From assembly GCA_023411575.1 (NCBI GenBank), contig JAEYOP010000060.1, forward strand, positions 62,001 through 126,000: 64,000 nt of DNA. Reading direction: 5' to 3'. Positions 1-8,313 of this stretch are shown in pieces. Numbering within the stretch: position 1 is the stretch's first letter; each line of letters begins with the position of its first letter. The notes below the pieces were generated by a model that saw only the letters and a list, made by a program, of their open reading frames with translations, ran no database searches and was not told the origin of the DNA. The stretch comes from Bacillota bacterium (lineage in GTDB: Bacteria; Bacillota; Clostridia; Acetivibrionales; DTU013). A program made the translations under genes and the position numbers.

Positions 1-816
1 ATTCAAGCAGTACTGCCAAGAAGGAGTAAATTCTCAAGGAAGGTTGCCGGCGCCCTGACCCAAGAGCAGGTGGTCGCTGCAAATTTTGATTTTGTGTTGA
101 TCGTCAATTCCTTAAATTTTGATTTCAATCTGCGCAAGATCGAACGGTATCTTACAATGGCGTGGGAAAGCGGGGCCATGCCGGTGATTGTCCTGAGCAA
201 AAAGGATCTGTGCCCGGATGCCGATTCCCGGGTCAGGGAGGTGGAAGCGGTGGCTCCCGGTGTTCCGGTCATTGCCACCAGCGCCGTAACGGGAGAAGGG
301 GTGGAGGAAATCCGAGAATTTCTTGGTGCGGGTAAAACAGTCGCCGTTCTCGGCTCTTCCGGCGTCGGCAAATCTACGCTGACCAACCTGCTTGCCGGGG
401 AGGAAGTCATGGAAACCCGGGAGATCCGCGAGGACGACTCCCGCGGCCGGCATACCACGACTTTCCGGAATTTGGTCAAGCTGTCCTGGGGCGGGATGAT
501 CATCGATACGCCCGGCATGCGGGAGCTCCAGCTCTGGGAAAGCGACAGCGGCCTGCAGGGCGCCTTTGAGGACGTGGAAAGCCTTGGCCTGCAGTGCCGG
601 TTCAAGGACTGCAGCCACGAAAACGAACCCGGCTGCGCCGTCAGCGAGGCGATACGGAACGGTTCGATGCCGGCGGCCCGCCTGGAGAGCTATAAAAAGC
701 TGAAAAAGGAGCTTCGCTTCATCGAAAGCAAGCACAATCAGTCCCTGAGGCTGGCGGAGCGAAAAAATGAAAAGAATCTTTCAAAAGCGATCAAAAGATA
801 CAATTCGGTCTATTAG
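1..816 (+). CDS. rsgA: Ribosome small-subunit-dependent GTPase A, 5' partial
   Basis: Circularly permuted GTPase that acts in late 30S subunit maturation. The frame is open from base 1, so the gene starts upstream; the visible part holds the end of the OB-fold (ILPRRS-like, QEQVVAAN) and then the permuted G motifs: SKKD (G4), TSAVTGEG (G5), P-loop LGSSGVGKST (G1), RHTT (G2) and DTPGM (G3). The C-terminal zinc module is present as CRFKDCSH followed by a further Cys. It ends in a TAG and is followed 66 nt later by an aminotransferase gene. In Bacillus rsgA belongs to the prkC-rpe-spoVM-rpmB neighbourhood; spoVM and rpmB are in this window but 25 kb away. Identification is secure; only the N-terminus is missing. 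Confidence 0.96.
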   Translation: MQAVLPRRSKFSRKVAGALTQEQVVAANFDFVLIVNSLNFDFNLRKIERYLTMAWESGAMPVIVLSKKDLCPDADSRVREVEAVAPGVPVIATSAVTGEGVEEIREFLGAGKTVAVLGSSGVGKSTLTNLLAGEEVMETREIREDDSRGRHTTTFRNLVKLSWGGMIIDTPGMRELQLWESDSGLQGAFEDVESLGLQCRFKDCSHENEPGCAVSEAIRNGSMPAARLESYKKLKKELRFIESKHNQSLRLAERKNEKNLSKAIKRYNSVY

Positions 817-881
817 ACAATTTACAGGGTTGAACAGTTTCCATTCTTGCGTTATATTTGTTATATATTTAGGAATGAGGG

Positions 882-1724
882 ATGATGCGGATGGATGACA
901 ATGCAGGCCTGTATTATATATTGGACGGAACCGTAAAGGATGCTGCCGGACCGACCCTGGTCGATGCTTATGCGAACCGGCCGGTTTACGAGGTGATCCG
1001 GATCGTCAGGGGGATTCCGCTGTTTTTCGAGGACCACCTGGAAAGAATCCGGAAAACCTTCGAAAATATCGGCAAACCCACGACGTTTACGACGGATATG
1101 CTCAAGGACGGCATCAAAAAGCTGGTCCGGGCCAATGCCGAGGAATTCTGCAACATCAAGATCATATTTTTCGAAAAGGATGGCCGGCAAAGCATTCTGA
1201 CCTATATCATAAAAAGCTATTATCCCTCGAAGGAGATAGCGGATGCGGGCGTCCGGACGGGTTTGATCCGGCTGGAGCGGAACAACCCGAATGCAAAGCT
1301 GCTGAACCAGAATTACCGGGATGCCGCAAACGCGAAAATGAAAGAGGGCGGTTTTTTCGAGGTCCTTCTGGTGGATGCCCACGGATTTGTTACGGAGGGC
1401 AGCCGGTCCAATGTGTTTTTCGTCAGGGACGGCAGGATTTTCACCGCGCCGGGCGAATACGTGCTGAGGGGAATAACCAGGAAGTATGTTTTCGAAGCTT
1501 GCAGGAAGGCGGGCTATGAAGTGGTCGAGCAGCTTCTCGGCGAAGACGGGCTTGACCGGGTGGAGGGCGCTTTCCTGTCCGGTACGCCGATCAAGGTACT
1601 GCCTATAGCCTCCATAGACGACAGAGTCCTGAATTCTTCTGAGAATCCGGTGGTTGCCGCAGTCCGCAGGGAATATGAGAGTTTGCTGGAGAAATATATT
1701 GATGACAATGTAAAAATATGGTAG
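882..1724 (+). CDS. Aminotransferase class IV (fold type IV PLP enzyme)
   Basis: PLP-dependent enzyme of the branched-chain/D-amino-acid aminotransferase and aminodeoxychorismate lyase superfamily, 280 aa, a normal length. The candidate Schiff-base lysine is in NAKLLNQNYRD (about residue 138), matching the IKSLN segment of D-alanine aminotransferases. The glutamate that contacts the pyridine nitrogen is in TEGSRSNVFFV. LSGTPIKVLPI near the C-terminus is the usual phosphate-binding segment. Sequence alone does not settle the substrate: branched-chain acids, D-alanine and 4-amino-4-deoxychorismate are all possible. A true branched-chain aminotransferase lies elsewhere in the window (31250-32320), so a different substrate is likely here. 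Start chosen at 882 after an AGGAATGAGG ribosome site; ATG at 885 or 891 is possible. Confidence 0.88.
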   Translation: MMRMDDNAGLYYILDGTVKDAAGPTLVDAYANRPVYEVIRIVRGIPLFFEDHLERIRKTFENIGKPTTFTTDMLKDGIKKLVRANAEEFCNIKIIFFEKDGRQSILTYIIKSYYPSKEIADAGVRTGLIRLERNNPNAKLLNQNYRDAANAKMKEGGFFEVLLVDAHGFVTEGSRSNVFFVRDGRIFTAPGEYVLRGITRKYVFEACRKAGYEVVEQLLGEDGLDRVEGAFLSGTPIKVLPIASIDDRVLNSSENPVVAAVRREYESLLEKYIDDNVKIW

Positions 1725-1776
1725 AATGATTCCGCTGCAGGGAAAGTAAGAATAATGCCTTGCGGCAGGTGATGAA

Positions 1777-2175
1777 TTGGAAGGTCGCAGTTATTCCAGA
1801 AAATATCTCCGGATCGGTCCGGAGGAGCCGCTATACGGTACTGCCGGTATTGTGCGGGTTGGAGCGAGGACAGTCTGTACCGGATCTGCGAGGGTCCGGA
1901 TACTGGATATCAGCCCGGGCGGACTACGGTTTGTTTCTTCGCTGAAGCTGCCCGCCGACCGGCAGCTGATCCTGGAAATCCGCTTTCAGCTGGAGGGGAC
2001 GAATTATTGCCTCCAGGGCTATGTGACCCACTACATCAGCAGCGAGGTATGCGAATTTGAATACGGGTTCTGTTTTTCAGAGCCTGCCGCAGAACTGCGT
2101 GAAACGCTGAAAAAGCTGTTTGGCAGGATGCTTATCTTATCCGGCCGTCATATTGTTATCCTGAGAATGAAATAA
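1777..2175 (+). CDS. PilZ-domain protein
   Basis: 132-aa single-domain protein resembling PilZ c-di-GMP receptors: RVRILDISPGGLRF matches the D/NxSxxG part of the motif, followed by beta-strands (LILEIRFQLEG, YCLQGYVTHYI) and EYGFCFSE, typical of the PilZ barrel. The upstream RxxxR arginines are only partly recognisable (SARVR), so nucleotide binding is uncertain. Start is TTG 1777 behind AGGTGATG; no ATG in this frame fits better. A GGDEF cyclase is encoded at 23670-25400, so c-di-GMP signalling exists in this organism. The CIRCE operator of htpG follows 22 nt after the stop. Confidence 0.75.
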   Translation: MEGRSYSRKYLRIGPEEPLYGTAGIVRVGARTVCTGSARVRILDISPGGLRFVSSLKLPADRQLILEIRFQLEGTNYCLQGYVTHYISSEVCEFEYGFCFSEPAAELRETLKKLFGRMLILSGRHIVILRMK

Positions 2176-2196
2176 ACAGGGCTGGAAATAAAATTG

Positions 2197-2223
2197 TTAG
2201 CACTCTCATTAAGAGAGTGCTAA
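2197..2223. promoter_or_regulatory. CIRCE operator (HrcA site)
   Basis: Perfect inverted repeat TTAGCACTC, nine bases, GAGTGCTAA, identical to the CIRCE consensus bound by the heat-shock repressor HrcA. It lies 7 nt upstream of the -35 hexamer of the htpG promoter and 117 nt before the chosen htpG start. Confidence 0.97.
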
Positions 2224-2230
2224 ATTTGTC

Positions 2231-2260
2231 TTGACAAAAAAAGTATCACAGTTGTAATAT
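2231..2260 (+). promoter_or_regulatory. Sigma-A promoter of htpG
   Basis: TTGACA at 2231-2236, an 18-nt spacer, and TAATAT at 2255-2260 (a TATAAT overlaps at 2258-2263 with a longer spacer). Directly downstream of the CIRCE element and upstream of htpG. Confidence 0.75.
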
Positions 2261-2339
2261 AATTATTGGTATTGTAAACAAAAGGGGAATTTCTGCATCA
2301 GCAAAGCAAATGAAAATGATTCGATCAGGAGGGAATAGT

Positions 2340-4343
2340 ATGGCACACGAGAATGGAAATATTTCCATACATACCGAGAATATTTTACCGATTATAAAGA
2401 AATGGCTGTATTCCGAAAAGGACATTTTTATCCGGGAGCTCGTATCCAATGCCAACGATGCCATCATCAAGCTGAGGAAGCTGGTATCCATCGGGGAGGC
2501 AAGCCTGCGGGACGATGAGAAATTCTATATCCGCGTCGTTATTAACAAGGAAGAGAAAACAATCCGGGTGATCGACAATGGAATCGGAATGACGGAGGAG
2601 GAAGTGAAAAAGTACATCAACCAGATCGCTTTTTCCGGCGCCGTCGATTTTCTGGAAAAATACAAGGACAAAGCCGATGAAAGCAGCCAGATCATAGGCC
2701 ATTTCGGACTTGGCTTCTATTCGGCGTTCATGGTTTCGGAAAAGGTCAGCATCGATACGCTTTCCTGGCAGGACGGAGCCGGCGCGGTCCGGTGGACAAG
2801 CTCGGGCGGAACGGAATACGAAATGGACGATTCCGACCGCAATGAAAGAGGAACGACGGTCACCCTGTACCTGGCGGAGGATTCCCTGGAATTCCTGGAC
2901 TATTACAAGATGAGGGAGATCCTGGAGAAATATTGTTCGTTCCTGCCGATTGAAATATTCCTGGAGGATACGGCAAAGAAGCTTGAAGATGCCGCGAAGA
3001 AGGAAGAAAAGAAGAAAAAGAAAATCCAGGATGCCGTTGACGCCGCTGCCAAGGAAATCAAGAGCGAGGCTTCCGAAGAAGCCGATGCCGATAAGGAACC
3101 GGACTTTGAAGAGGACGAAGCGGATGAACAGGAAAAACCGCTTAACGACACACATCCGTTGTGGCTGAAGGCGCCCAAGGATTGTACGGACGACGAGTAC
3201 AAGGAATTTTACAAAAAAGTGTTCCACGATTTCAACGATCCGCTGTTCTGGATCCATCTGAATATGGACTATCCGTTCAACCTCAAGGGCATACTGTATT
3301 TCCCGAAGCTCAAGCATGAGTTCGAAACGATTGAAGGACAGATCAAGCTTTATTACAACCAGGTCTTTGTGGCGGACAATATAAAGGAAGTGATTCCGGA
3401 ATTCCTGATGCTGCTCAAGGGCGTGATCGATTGTCCGGACCTGCCGCTGAACGTTTCAAGGAGCTTCTTGCAGAACGACGGCTACGTTTCGAAGATATCC
3501 GCCCATATTACCAAGAAGGTGGCGGACAAGTTGACTTCGATCTTTGAGAACGACCGTGAAAACTACAACAAATACTGGGATGACATCAATCCCTTTGTAA
3601 AATACGGCTGCATCCGGGAAGAAAAGTTCTTCGACAAAGTAAAGGATATCGTCATCTTCAAGACCACCCGCGGGGATTACGTTACCCAGAAGGATTACCT
3701 GGAGAGGAACAGCGAAAAGAACAAGGACAAGGTGTTCTATGTTACGGATGAAAAGCAGCAGGCACAGTATATCCGGATGTTCGGCGAACACGATATGGAA
3801 GCTGTAATCCTCAATACGATGATCGACAATCATTTCATCCAGTTCCTCGAAATGAAGGAGAACAACATCAAGTTCAGCCGCATCGACTCGGATCTTTCGG
3901 AAAGCATGAAGGACGAGAGCGCGGGGGAGGACAAGGCGGAACTGGCAAAAGAGCTGGAGAAGATCTTCAAGGAAGCCCTTGGAAACGACAAGCTCAAGGT
4001 ACAGGTCGAAGCCCTGAAGAGCGCCGGCGTGCCGGGCATGATCCTGCTGTCGGAATATTCGCGCAGAATGCAGGAAATGAGCAGGATGTACGGAATGGGC
4101 GGCATGGACATGAGAGGCATGTTCCCAGACGAGCAGACTCTCGTGCTCAACAGCAACAATGCATTGATCAAAGCCGTGGTCAAGCTTGCAGGCAATGAAG
4201 CTAAAAAGGATGACGCAAACCTGATCTGCCAGCAGGTATACGACCTGGCGATGATGAGCCACAAGCAGCTAGAGCCTGAAGCAATGACGAAGTTCATTGA
4301 AAGAAGCAACGCTTTGCTTGGCAAACTGGCGGAGATCGTGTAG
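2340..4343 (+). CDS. htpG: Molecular chaperone HtpG (bacterial Hsp90)
   Basis: ATP-dependent cytosolic chaperone, 667 aa. The GHKL ATPase domain shows ELVSNANDA, DNGIGM and GHFGLGFYSAFMV; the middle domain follows LKGILYFPKL; the C-terminal dimerisation domain ends near residue 660. Start taken at ATG 2340, 6 nt after AGGAGGG; ATG 2310 in the same frame has no ribosome site. Between the N and middle domains, roughly residues 210-268, there is a long charged linker, Lys/Glu-rich first and Asp/Glu-rich second, much larger than the short loop usual in bacterial HtpG and reminiscent of eukaryotic Hsp90. It is preceded by a CIRCE site, so HrcA repression is likely, and followed by a terminator, so it is monocistronic. 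Confidence 0.97.
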   Translation: MAHENGNISIHTENILPIIKKWLYSEKDIFIRELVSNANDAIIKLRKLVSIGEASLRDDEKFYIRVVINKEEKTIRVIDNGIGMTEEEVKKYINQIAFSGAVDFLEKYKDKADESSQIIGHFGLGFYSAFMVSEKVSIDTLSWQDGAGAVRWTSSGGTEYEMDDSDRNERGTTVTLYLAEDSLEFLDYYKMREILEKYCSFLPIEIFLEDTAKKLEDAAKKEEKKKKKIQDAVDAAAKEIKSEASEEADADKEPDFEEDEADEQEKPLNDTHPLWLKAPKDCTDDEYKEFYKKVFHDFNDPLFWIHLNMDYPFNLKGILYFPKLKHEFETIEGQIKLYYNQVFVADNIKEVIPEFLMLLKGVIDCPDLPLNVSRSFLQNDGYVSKISAHITKKVADKLTSIFENDRENYNKYWDDINPFVKYGCIREEKFFDKVKDIVIFKTTRGDYVTQKDYLERNSEKNKDKVFYVTDEKQQAQYIRMFGEHDMEAVILNTMIDNHFIQFLEMKENNIKFSRIDSDLSESMKDESAGEDKAELAKELEKIFKEALGNDKLKVQVEALKSAGVPGMILLSEYSRRMQEMSRMYGMGGMDMRGMFPDEQTLVLNSNNALIKAVVKLAGNEAKKDDANLICQQVYDLAMMSHKQLEPEAMTKFIERSNALLGKLAEIV

Positions 4344-4392
4344 GCAAAATAGAAAGTTGGACTGTAACCCAATAGCATAATGCAGCAAGGCG

Positions 4393-4434
4393 AACCCGGA
4401 TGGCGGATATTGTACCATCCGGGTTATTTTATTT
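4393..4434 (+). terminator. Rho-independent terminator of htpG
   Basis: AACCCGGATGG (4393-4403) pairs perfectly with CCATCCGGGTT (4415-4425) and is followed by ATTTTATTT. Confidence 0.9.
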
Positions 4435-4473
4435 ATTCTGGTTATCCGGTTGACTGAGGTATCCGTTCTCTCG

Positions 4474-5457
4474 TTATATTATTCCCGTAGTCTGCCAGCG
4501 GATACTCTCAATCAAATCAAACGAGGTGTCTTTTATTCGTTTGGGTTGCTCCGTGAAAAACTCAACGACGGATTCACGATTCTTAATATTCCAAAGCCCT
4601 GCCACTTGCCCGTTTACTGCAATTGTGGGGAGGCATATACCCGATTTCATGATGACCGCTTTTTTATATTCCGGCGGCAGCACTGCACCGCGTTCCATGT
4701 ACGACACGATTAGCGGGTCGAATCCAGACAGCAGCGTTAATTCGGGAATATCGCCCATATCCGCGTTATTGTCTATGTAATAATAGACGCCTTTGTTGTA
4801 TTCAAACCGCGAATACTCGTCCAGATTAAGCGCGAACAGTTCCTTTTTTCTCTCTTTTTGCAATCCAAAGAACCATGACGCGTCCGCGAGGGTCGCGGGG
4901 CCATAGGCGGCAAGGAACCTTCGGAATAGTTCGGGCAACACCTCGCCGAACGTCTGCGTTGGTTCGGCATCTATCAAATCGAAATCACGGCTGGTCATAT
5001 CACGGAAAGCGACCTTGCCAAGCCGCGCCAATTCGCAAAAAACACCACCCCACGGGGACAATGCTCTGTCGATTGTCTGCCTGTCATATTCATCCGCAAA
5101 TATCAGGCGCATTTCAGCACGGGAATAAACGCCGTCCTCCAGTAGGCTTATAACCTTGTCGGCTATTTCCTTATATTGTTTTCCCCAGCGCCACCCGCCC
5201 GAATTGAGTGCAAGCTGCGTCGGCAAGTCATCGGAGGCCACCCCGTGCAGCGCATGATGAATCCACGTTTTAGTGAGCGTGTGCTTCCAGCCCGCCAGCT
5301 CCGCACCACGAATGAGCGCAGAAAAGGCTACATTGCGATGAAACCAGCAATGCAATCCAAGAAGCTCACGCGAAAGCTCGGAAATATCTTCGCATTTGCG
5401 TGATAGATACAGCCCGTGCATACGCCTTTGTAGAATTTGTTCCGTTGTTTTATCCAC
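4474..5457 (-). CDS. Winged-helix DNA-binding protein, AlkZ-like
   Basis: 327-aa protein of the winged-helix family (HTH_42) that includes the AlkZ/YcaQ DNA glycosylases, which unhook interstrand crosslinks and bulky adducts. Recognisable features are the N-terminal RMHGLYLSRK segment, the repeated winged helices, and the C-terminal SGFDPLIVSYMERG, close to the family's GYDPYLLGYRDR-type segment. The family's catalytic QxQ, expected after LLGL near residue 34, reads LLGLHCW, so glycosylase activity is doubtful. Start is GTG 5457, abutting the stop of the upstream gene (TAAGTG), so the two are probably translationally coupled. Last gene of a three-gene leftward unit in an A+T-richer block. Family membership fairly sure, function not. 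Confidence 0.75.
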   Translation of the reverse strand: MDKTTEQILQRRMHGLYLSRKCEDISELSRELLGLHCWFHRNVAFSALIRGAELAGWKHTLTKTWIHHALHGVASDDLPTQLALNSGGWRWGKQYKEIADKVISLLEDGVYSRAEMRLIFADEYDRQTIDRALSPWGGVFCELARLGKVAFRDMTSRDFDLIDAEPTQTFGEVLPELFRRFLAAYGPATLADASWFFGLQKERKKELFALNLDEYSRFEYNKGVYYYIDNNADMGDIPELTLLSGFDPLIVSYMERGAVLPPEYKKAVIMKSGICLPTIAVNGQVAGLWNIKNRESVVEFFTEQPKRIKDTSFDLIESIRWQTTGII

Positions 5458-6378
5458 TTAAACAGAACTCTCTTTCGTGTAATAATGCTCGCGAGTTTCC
5501 GACTCGAATAATTTATATTCAGCGGAACGCAACGCCGCAATCCGTTCCTTCGCATCAGGAGCTGCCCATACGATTAAGTATTTGAAACCGAAAAGTCGAA
5601 AAAACTCCTTGTCCGCAAGGGCAAGCAGCTCCGTGATACACGCCTGCGTCTCATAAGGGGCAGAGAGGTCGATGTGCAAGGCAGCTCCACGCTTAGCCCT
5701 GTCCAAGTTATCGAATACTTCTATTGTGCCAATAGGCTTTCCCGCCGCCTTGTCGATCACGGACAATCTGATGTAAAACTTGTTTTTGTATTCATCCAGC
5801 CAGGAGCGGATACACTTGCGCATTTCTTCAACTGTTGCGTGGGTGGAGGCAAAAATGCCATTACACCAAGTGTTTCCATTGAACATCCATCCACTCAGGT
5901 CACCGTAAAAGCAGAGTAAATCTTCCGCATCTTCCTCGCATACCTGCCGTAGATGAAAATGTTCGGTATCAAACTCCGGGCATTTTGCGTATGGATCGCT
6001 GCGTCCATATCGTAATAGCTGAAAGATTTCATTCTCGGTTTCCAGAACATCATAATCCCCGGGGGTTTTGTCCGGCGTGTGATATGTAATCCCGTTTTCG
6101 TAATTCACACGCAGGCGGTCAATCAGCGCGTCAGGCCCAAATTCCTGAGCGTACCGATTGAACGCCTGATTGCGTTTGCCATGAGGCATACTTTCGGTGC
6201 AGGAAGCATAATCGGAGCAAGCATAGCACCCGTCAATGGCTTTTCCCGCAGCGCATTTTCCAGCGGAGCAATCGCCGCCGTTTGCAATCCCGACGGTACA
6301 ACCGGAACATTCCTTATTGCTACACAATACGCAAGCTAACCCGCAATAGCCAATACTTCTTTTCTCGTAAAAAACCAT
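5458..6378 (-). CDS. DUF3795 / GNAT acetyltransferase fusion
   Basis: 306 aa. The first 60 residues hold ten cysteines (about 12, 16, 19, 24, 27, 37, 42, 51, 54, 60) in CGLAC, CSGC and CYAC patterns typical of DUF3795, a probable metal-binding module. From about residue 140 a GNAT fold follows: FHLRQVCEEDAEDL, a GTIEVFDNL strand, a helix over the acetyl-CoA site, and YLIVWAAPDAKERIAALRSA near the end. The acetyl acceptor cannot be predicted. Start ATG 6378 sits 8 nt after AGAGGTG; an upstream in-frame ATG at 6420 lacks a ribosome site. Lies between the YafY regulator and the AlkZ-like gene, all leftward. Confidence 0.78.
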   Translation of the reverse strand: MVFYEKRSIGYCGLACVLCSNKECSGCTVGIANGGDCSAGKCAAGKAIDGCYACSDYASCTESMPHGKRNQAFNRYAQEFGPDALIDRLRVNYENGITYHTPDKTPGDYDVLETENEIFQLLRYGRSDPYAKCPEFDTEHFHLRQVCEEDAEDLLCFYGDLSGWMFNGNTWCNGIFASTHATVEEMRKCIRSWLDEYKNKFYIRLSVIDKAAGKPIGTIEVFDNLDRAKRGAALHIDLSAPYETQACITELLALADKEFFRLFGFKYLIVWAAPDAKERIAALRSAEYKLFESETREHYYTKESSV

Positions 6379-6441
6379 GATAAGCACACCTCTCATATTT
6401 TGATGTGCTAATCTTAACACAAGAACGGTGACACCTGTATG

Positions 6442-7365
6442 TCACTGTTCTTTGTAGAGCGTTAAAATATTTTTAGCGGTTTCGGTAAGTCTGGTCTTCA
6501 ATTCTTCGGGTTCCAATACCGTGACATTATTTCCAAAACTCAATAACATGGCAAACCACATCCGTTCATCTTCAAGCACGTACATCTGCATAATAAAATC
6601 GCCGTTTTCAAGTGTTTTCGTTATCGTCCCTCCGAGATATTCGCATATCTGCACCTTTATGTCCGCCTTGCATAAGAGGGTAACATCCAAGCCCTTACGT
6701 CCGTTTCCTTGAAAGGCGCGCTCCAATAAAATAACAGGGTCATCGTGTTCTTTTGTAAAGGATGTTCTTGTCGTTTCATACTCACAGATACGCGCCAATT
6801 TGAATACTCGATAATCCTGCTTTGTCTGGCAATAAGCCAGCAAATACCATGCATACCAATGGTAATTAAGTGCAATCGGTTCCACAAGGCGACTTGAACT
6901 TTCGCCTAAAGCGTTCACATATGAAATCTGAATAGCCTTTTTATCAGAGATTGCTTTTTCAAAGGTTTTCAGCTTTATTTGAGTTTCATCATTTTCCCCG
7001 GAAGCGCCAAAGTCGAGAAAAATATGTTGGTTTTGCTGCTTGGGTAGAATTGATGAAATTTTCTCCAATACTCCATTGTAACGGCTATTATCATATGCGG
7101 TGAGAAAACCTTTAAGAGCGGTTACAATAGACGACTGATCTTCGGTATTGATTAACTGCCCGTCTATCTTGTAGCCCTCCATAATTGAGTAACCGCCGCT
7201 CACACCGGGGAGTGATTTTATCGGGATTCCAGCCAATGAGATTTGTTCAATATCTCGTAAAATAGTACGCTTGGAAACTTCAAAACGCTCAGCTAATTTC
7301 GCTGCACTGACAGTATCATTATTTAGAAGATAAATCACAATAGATAAAAGGCGTTCTGTTTTCAT
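6442..7365 (-). CDS. YafY-type regulator, HTH_11 plus WYL domain
   Basis: 307-aa transcription factor. The N-terminal winged helix (SAAKLAERFEVSKRTILRDIEQ, residues about 18-38) binds DNA; the middle WYL domain carries HWYAWYLLAYC; a WCX-like C-terminal module follows. Such proteins usually sense a ligand or single-stranded nucleic acid through WYL and control nearby genes, often stress or defence functions. Start ATG 7365 follows GAGGATG; longer in-frame starts to 7470 would run through a palindrome at 7399-7421 and look non-coding. First gene of the leftward unit, with its own promoter at 7643-7671. Confidence 0.88.
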   Translation of the reverse strand: MKTERLLSIVIYLLNNDTVSAAKLAERFEVSKRTILRDIEQISLAGIPIKSLPGVSGGYSIMEGYKIDGQLINTEDQSSIVTALKGFLTAYDNSRYNGVLEKISSILPKQQNQHIFLDFGASGENDETQIKLKTFEKAISDKKAIQISYVNALGESSSRLVEPIALNYHWYAWYLLAYCQTKQDYRVFKLARICEYETTRTSFTKEHDDPVILLERAFQGNGRKGLDVTLLCKADIKVQICEYLGGTITKTLENGDFIMQMYVLEDERMWFAMLLSFGNNVTVLEPEELKTRLTETAKNILTLYKEQ

Positions 7366-7398
7366 AAACATCCTCAGATCCGTTATATTTTGAAGCGA

Positions 7399-7421
7399 CA
7401 TCGGGCCAACTTGGCCCGATG
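7399..7421. promoter_or_regulatory. Perfect 23-nt palindrome in the YafY leader
   Basis: CATCGGGCCAA and TTGGCCCGATG flank a single central C. With a one-base centre it is better explained as a dimer operator, or as part of a cruciform, than as a terminator. It is 34 nt upstream of the regulator's start codon and inside its predicted leader, so autoregulation is plausible. Confidence 0.5.
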
Positions 7422-7642
7422 AGCCACGTCTTAACCGTCGCTTTCCGTCCGTCCGTTCCCCAAAAGCCAAGTGCCTCCATGCGGCACGATGGCTTTTCGC
7501 GAGCAGAGAAATGCGATTGCGGGAGCAAGAGTGTTTCGGCAGACCGCATGAGGCGTCCGCAGACGCCGCATCCCCCTCAGAGAGTGAGTGCTATATAAAA
7601 TAGCCCGCAGTTCCCAAACTTCTATGGTAATTTCTTGCTCAC

Positions 7643-7671
7643 ATTATACCATTCGTTACTCTTTCATTCAA
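7643..7671 (-). promoter_or_regulatory. Promoter of the leftward YafY unit
   Basis: On the minus strand: TTGAAT (7671-7666), a 17-nt spacer, and TGGTATAAT with the extended -10 TG. It implies a leader of about 270 nt before the YafY start at 7365. Confidence 0.6.
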
Positions 7672-7983
7672 TTGCGCGGGGCTTCTAATGCTGCACGCCG
7701 TCCTGCTCACCGGTGATTTAGAGCCTATAGGGACAATTTACAAGAATGTTTCTGAAATTTGAAGGAATTCCAAAATGCATACCGAATACATTGGTATAAT
7801 ATCAAATATTTGGATGGTTTTTTGCAGTAGATACCAGAGACAGAAAGAGATTATGCCGCGTCGCAGTGGGTGGCTTTCAGCGGGATGAAGAGTTTAAAGC
7901 CTAGATTGCGGCACGGCGCGCAGAACTTGTTGGAATAAAATATACCTCCCACTGTATTTTCCAATCATGGAGGAGTTATGAAT

Positions 7984-8256
7984 ATGTCAGGTGGATCAAA
8001 GATTACCCTTGTGGAATTATTCAAAAAATCATGGAGAATATTAACAGAAAATCTGTTCTCCATTATTATGGTTTGTTTGATTGTGAGTATACCTGCCAAT
8101 ATACTAAATTACTTTTTAGTAAAATTTGAAGAAAGCAGTTCGGTCAAGTTCATTTTTGAGATTCTGCAGTTTCTGTTAACTTTAGCATCAGGACTTTATA
8201 GCTTAGCAATTGTCTATATAACGGAAAAAAATAGGCACTCAATTGACCGTAGCTGA
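7984..8256 (+). CDS. Small two-helix membrane protein, possibly truncated
   Basis: 90 aa. It begins KITLVELFKKSWRILTENL, an amphipathic lead-in typical of multi-pass membrane proteins, then has two hydrophobic segments (about residues 20-42 and 55-76) separated by VKFEESSSVKF, and ends abruptly after EKNRHSIDRS. The start resembles the N-terminus of larger clostridial multi-pass proteins, so this may be a stub cut by a frameshift or deletion; no continuation is evident before the next gene at 8314. ATG 7984 fits the GGAGGAG site with 8-nt spacing; ATG 7978 is too close. Confidence 0.5.
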   Translation: MSGGSKITLVELFKKSWRILTENLFSIIMVCLIVSIPANILNYFLVKFEESSSVKFIFEILQFLLTLASGLYSLAIVYITEKNRHSIDRS

Positions 8257-8313
8257 GTAAAACATTATGTTTTCCGTTATCGGTAATATATGCAATTATG
8301 AAGGGATATTTCA

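Larger units (their letters stand above)
7366..7983. other. Divergent intergenic region, 618 nt, with palindromes
   Basis: No convincing coding sequence; a 76-codon leftward frame at 7319-7549 overlaps the regulator start and resembles nothing I recognise. Structure seen: a perfect 11+1+11 palindrome at 7399-7421; GGCGTC-CGCA-GACGCC at 7552-7567; a leftward promoter at 7643-7671; and an extended -10 TGGTATAAT at 7792-7800 that could serve the rightward genes. The region from 7801 to 7968 shows nothing further. Confidence 0.6.

Noticed and set aside
7319..7549. 76-codon leftward frame overlapping the YafY start
   Set aside because: Crosses the palindrome, poor start context, no recognisable family; left as intergenic.
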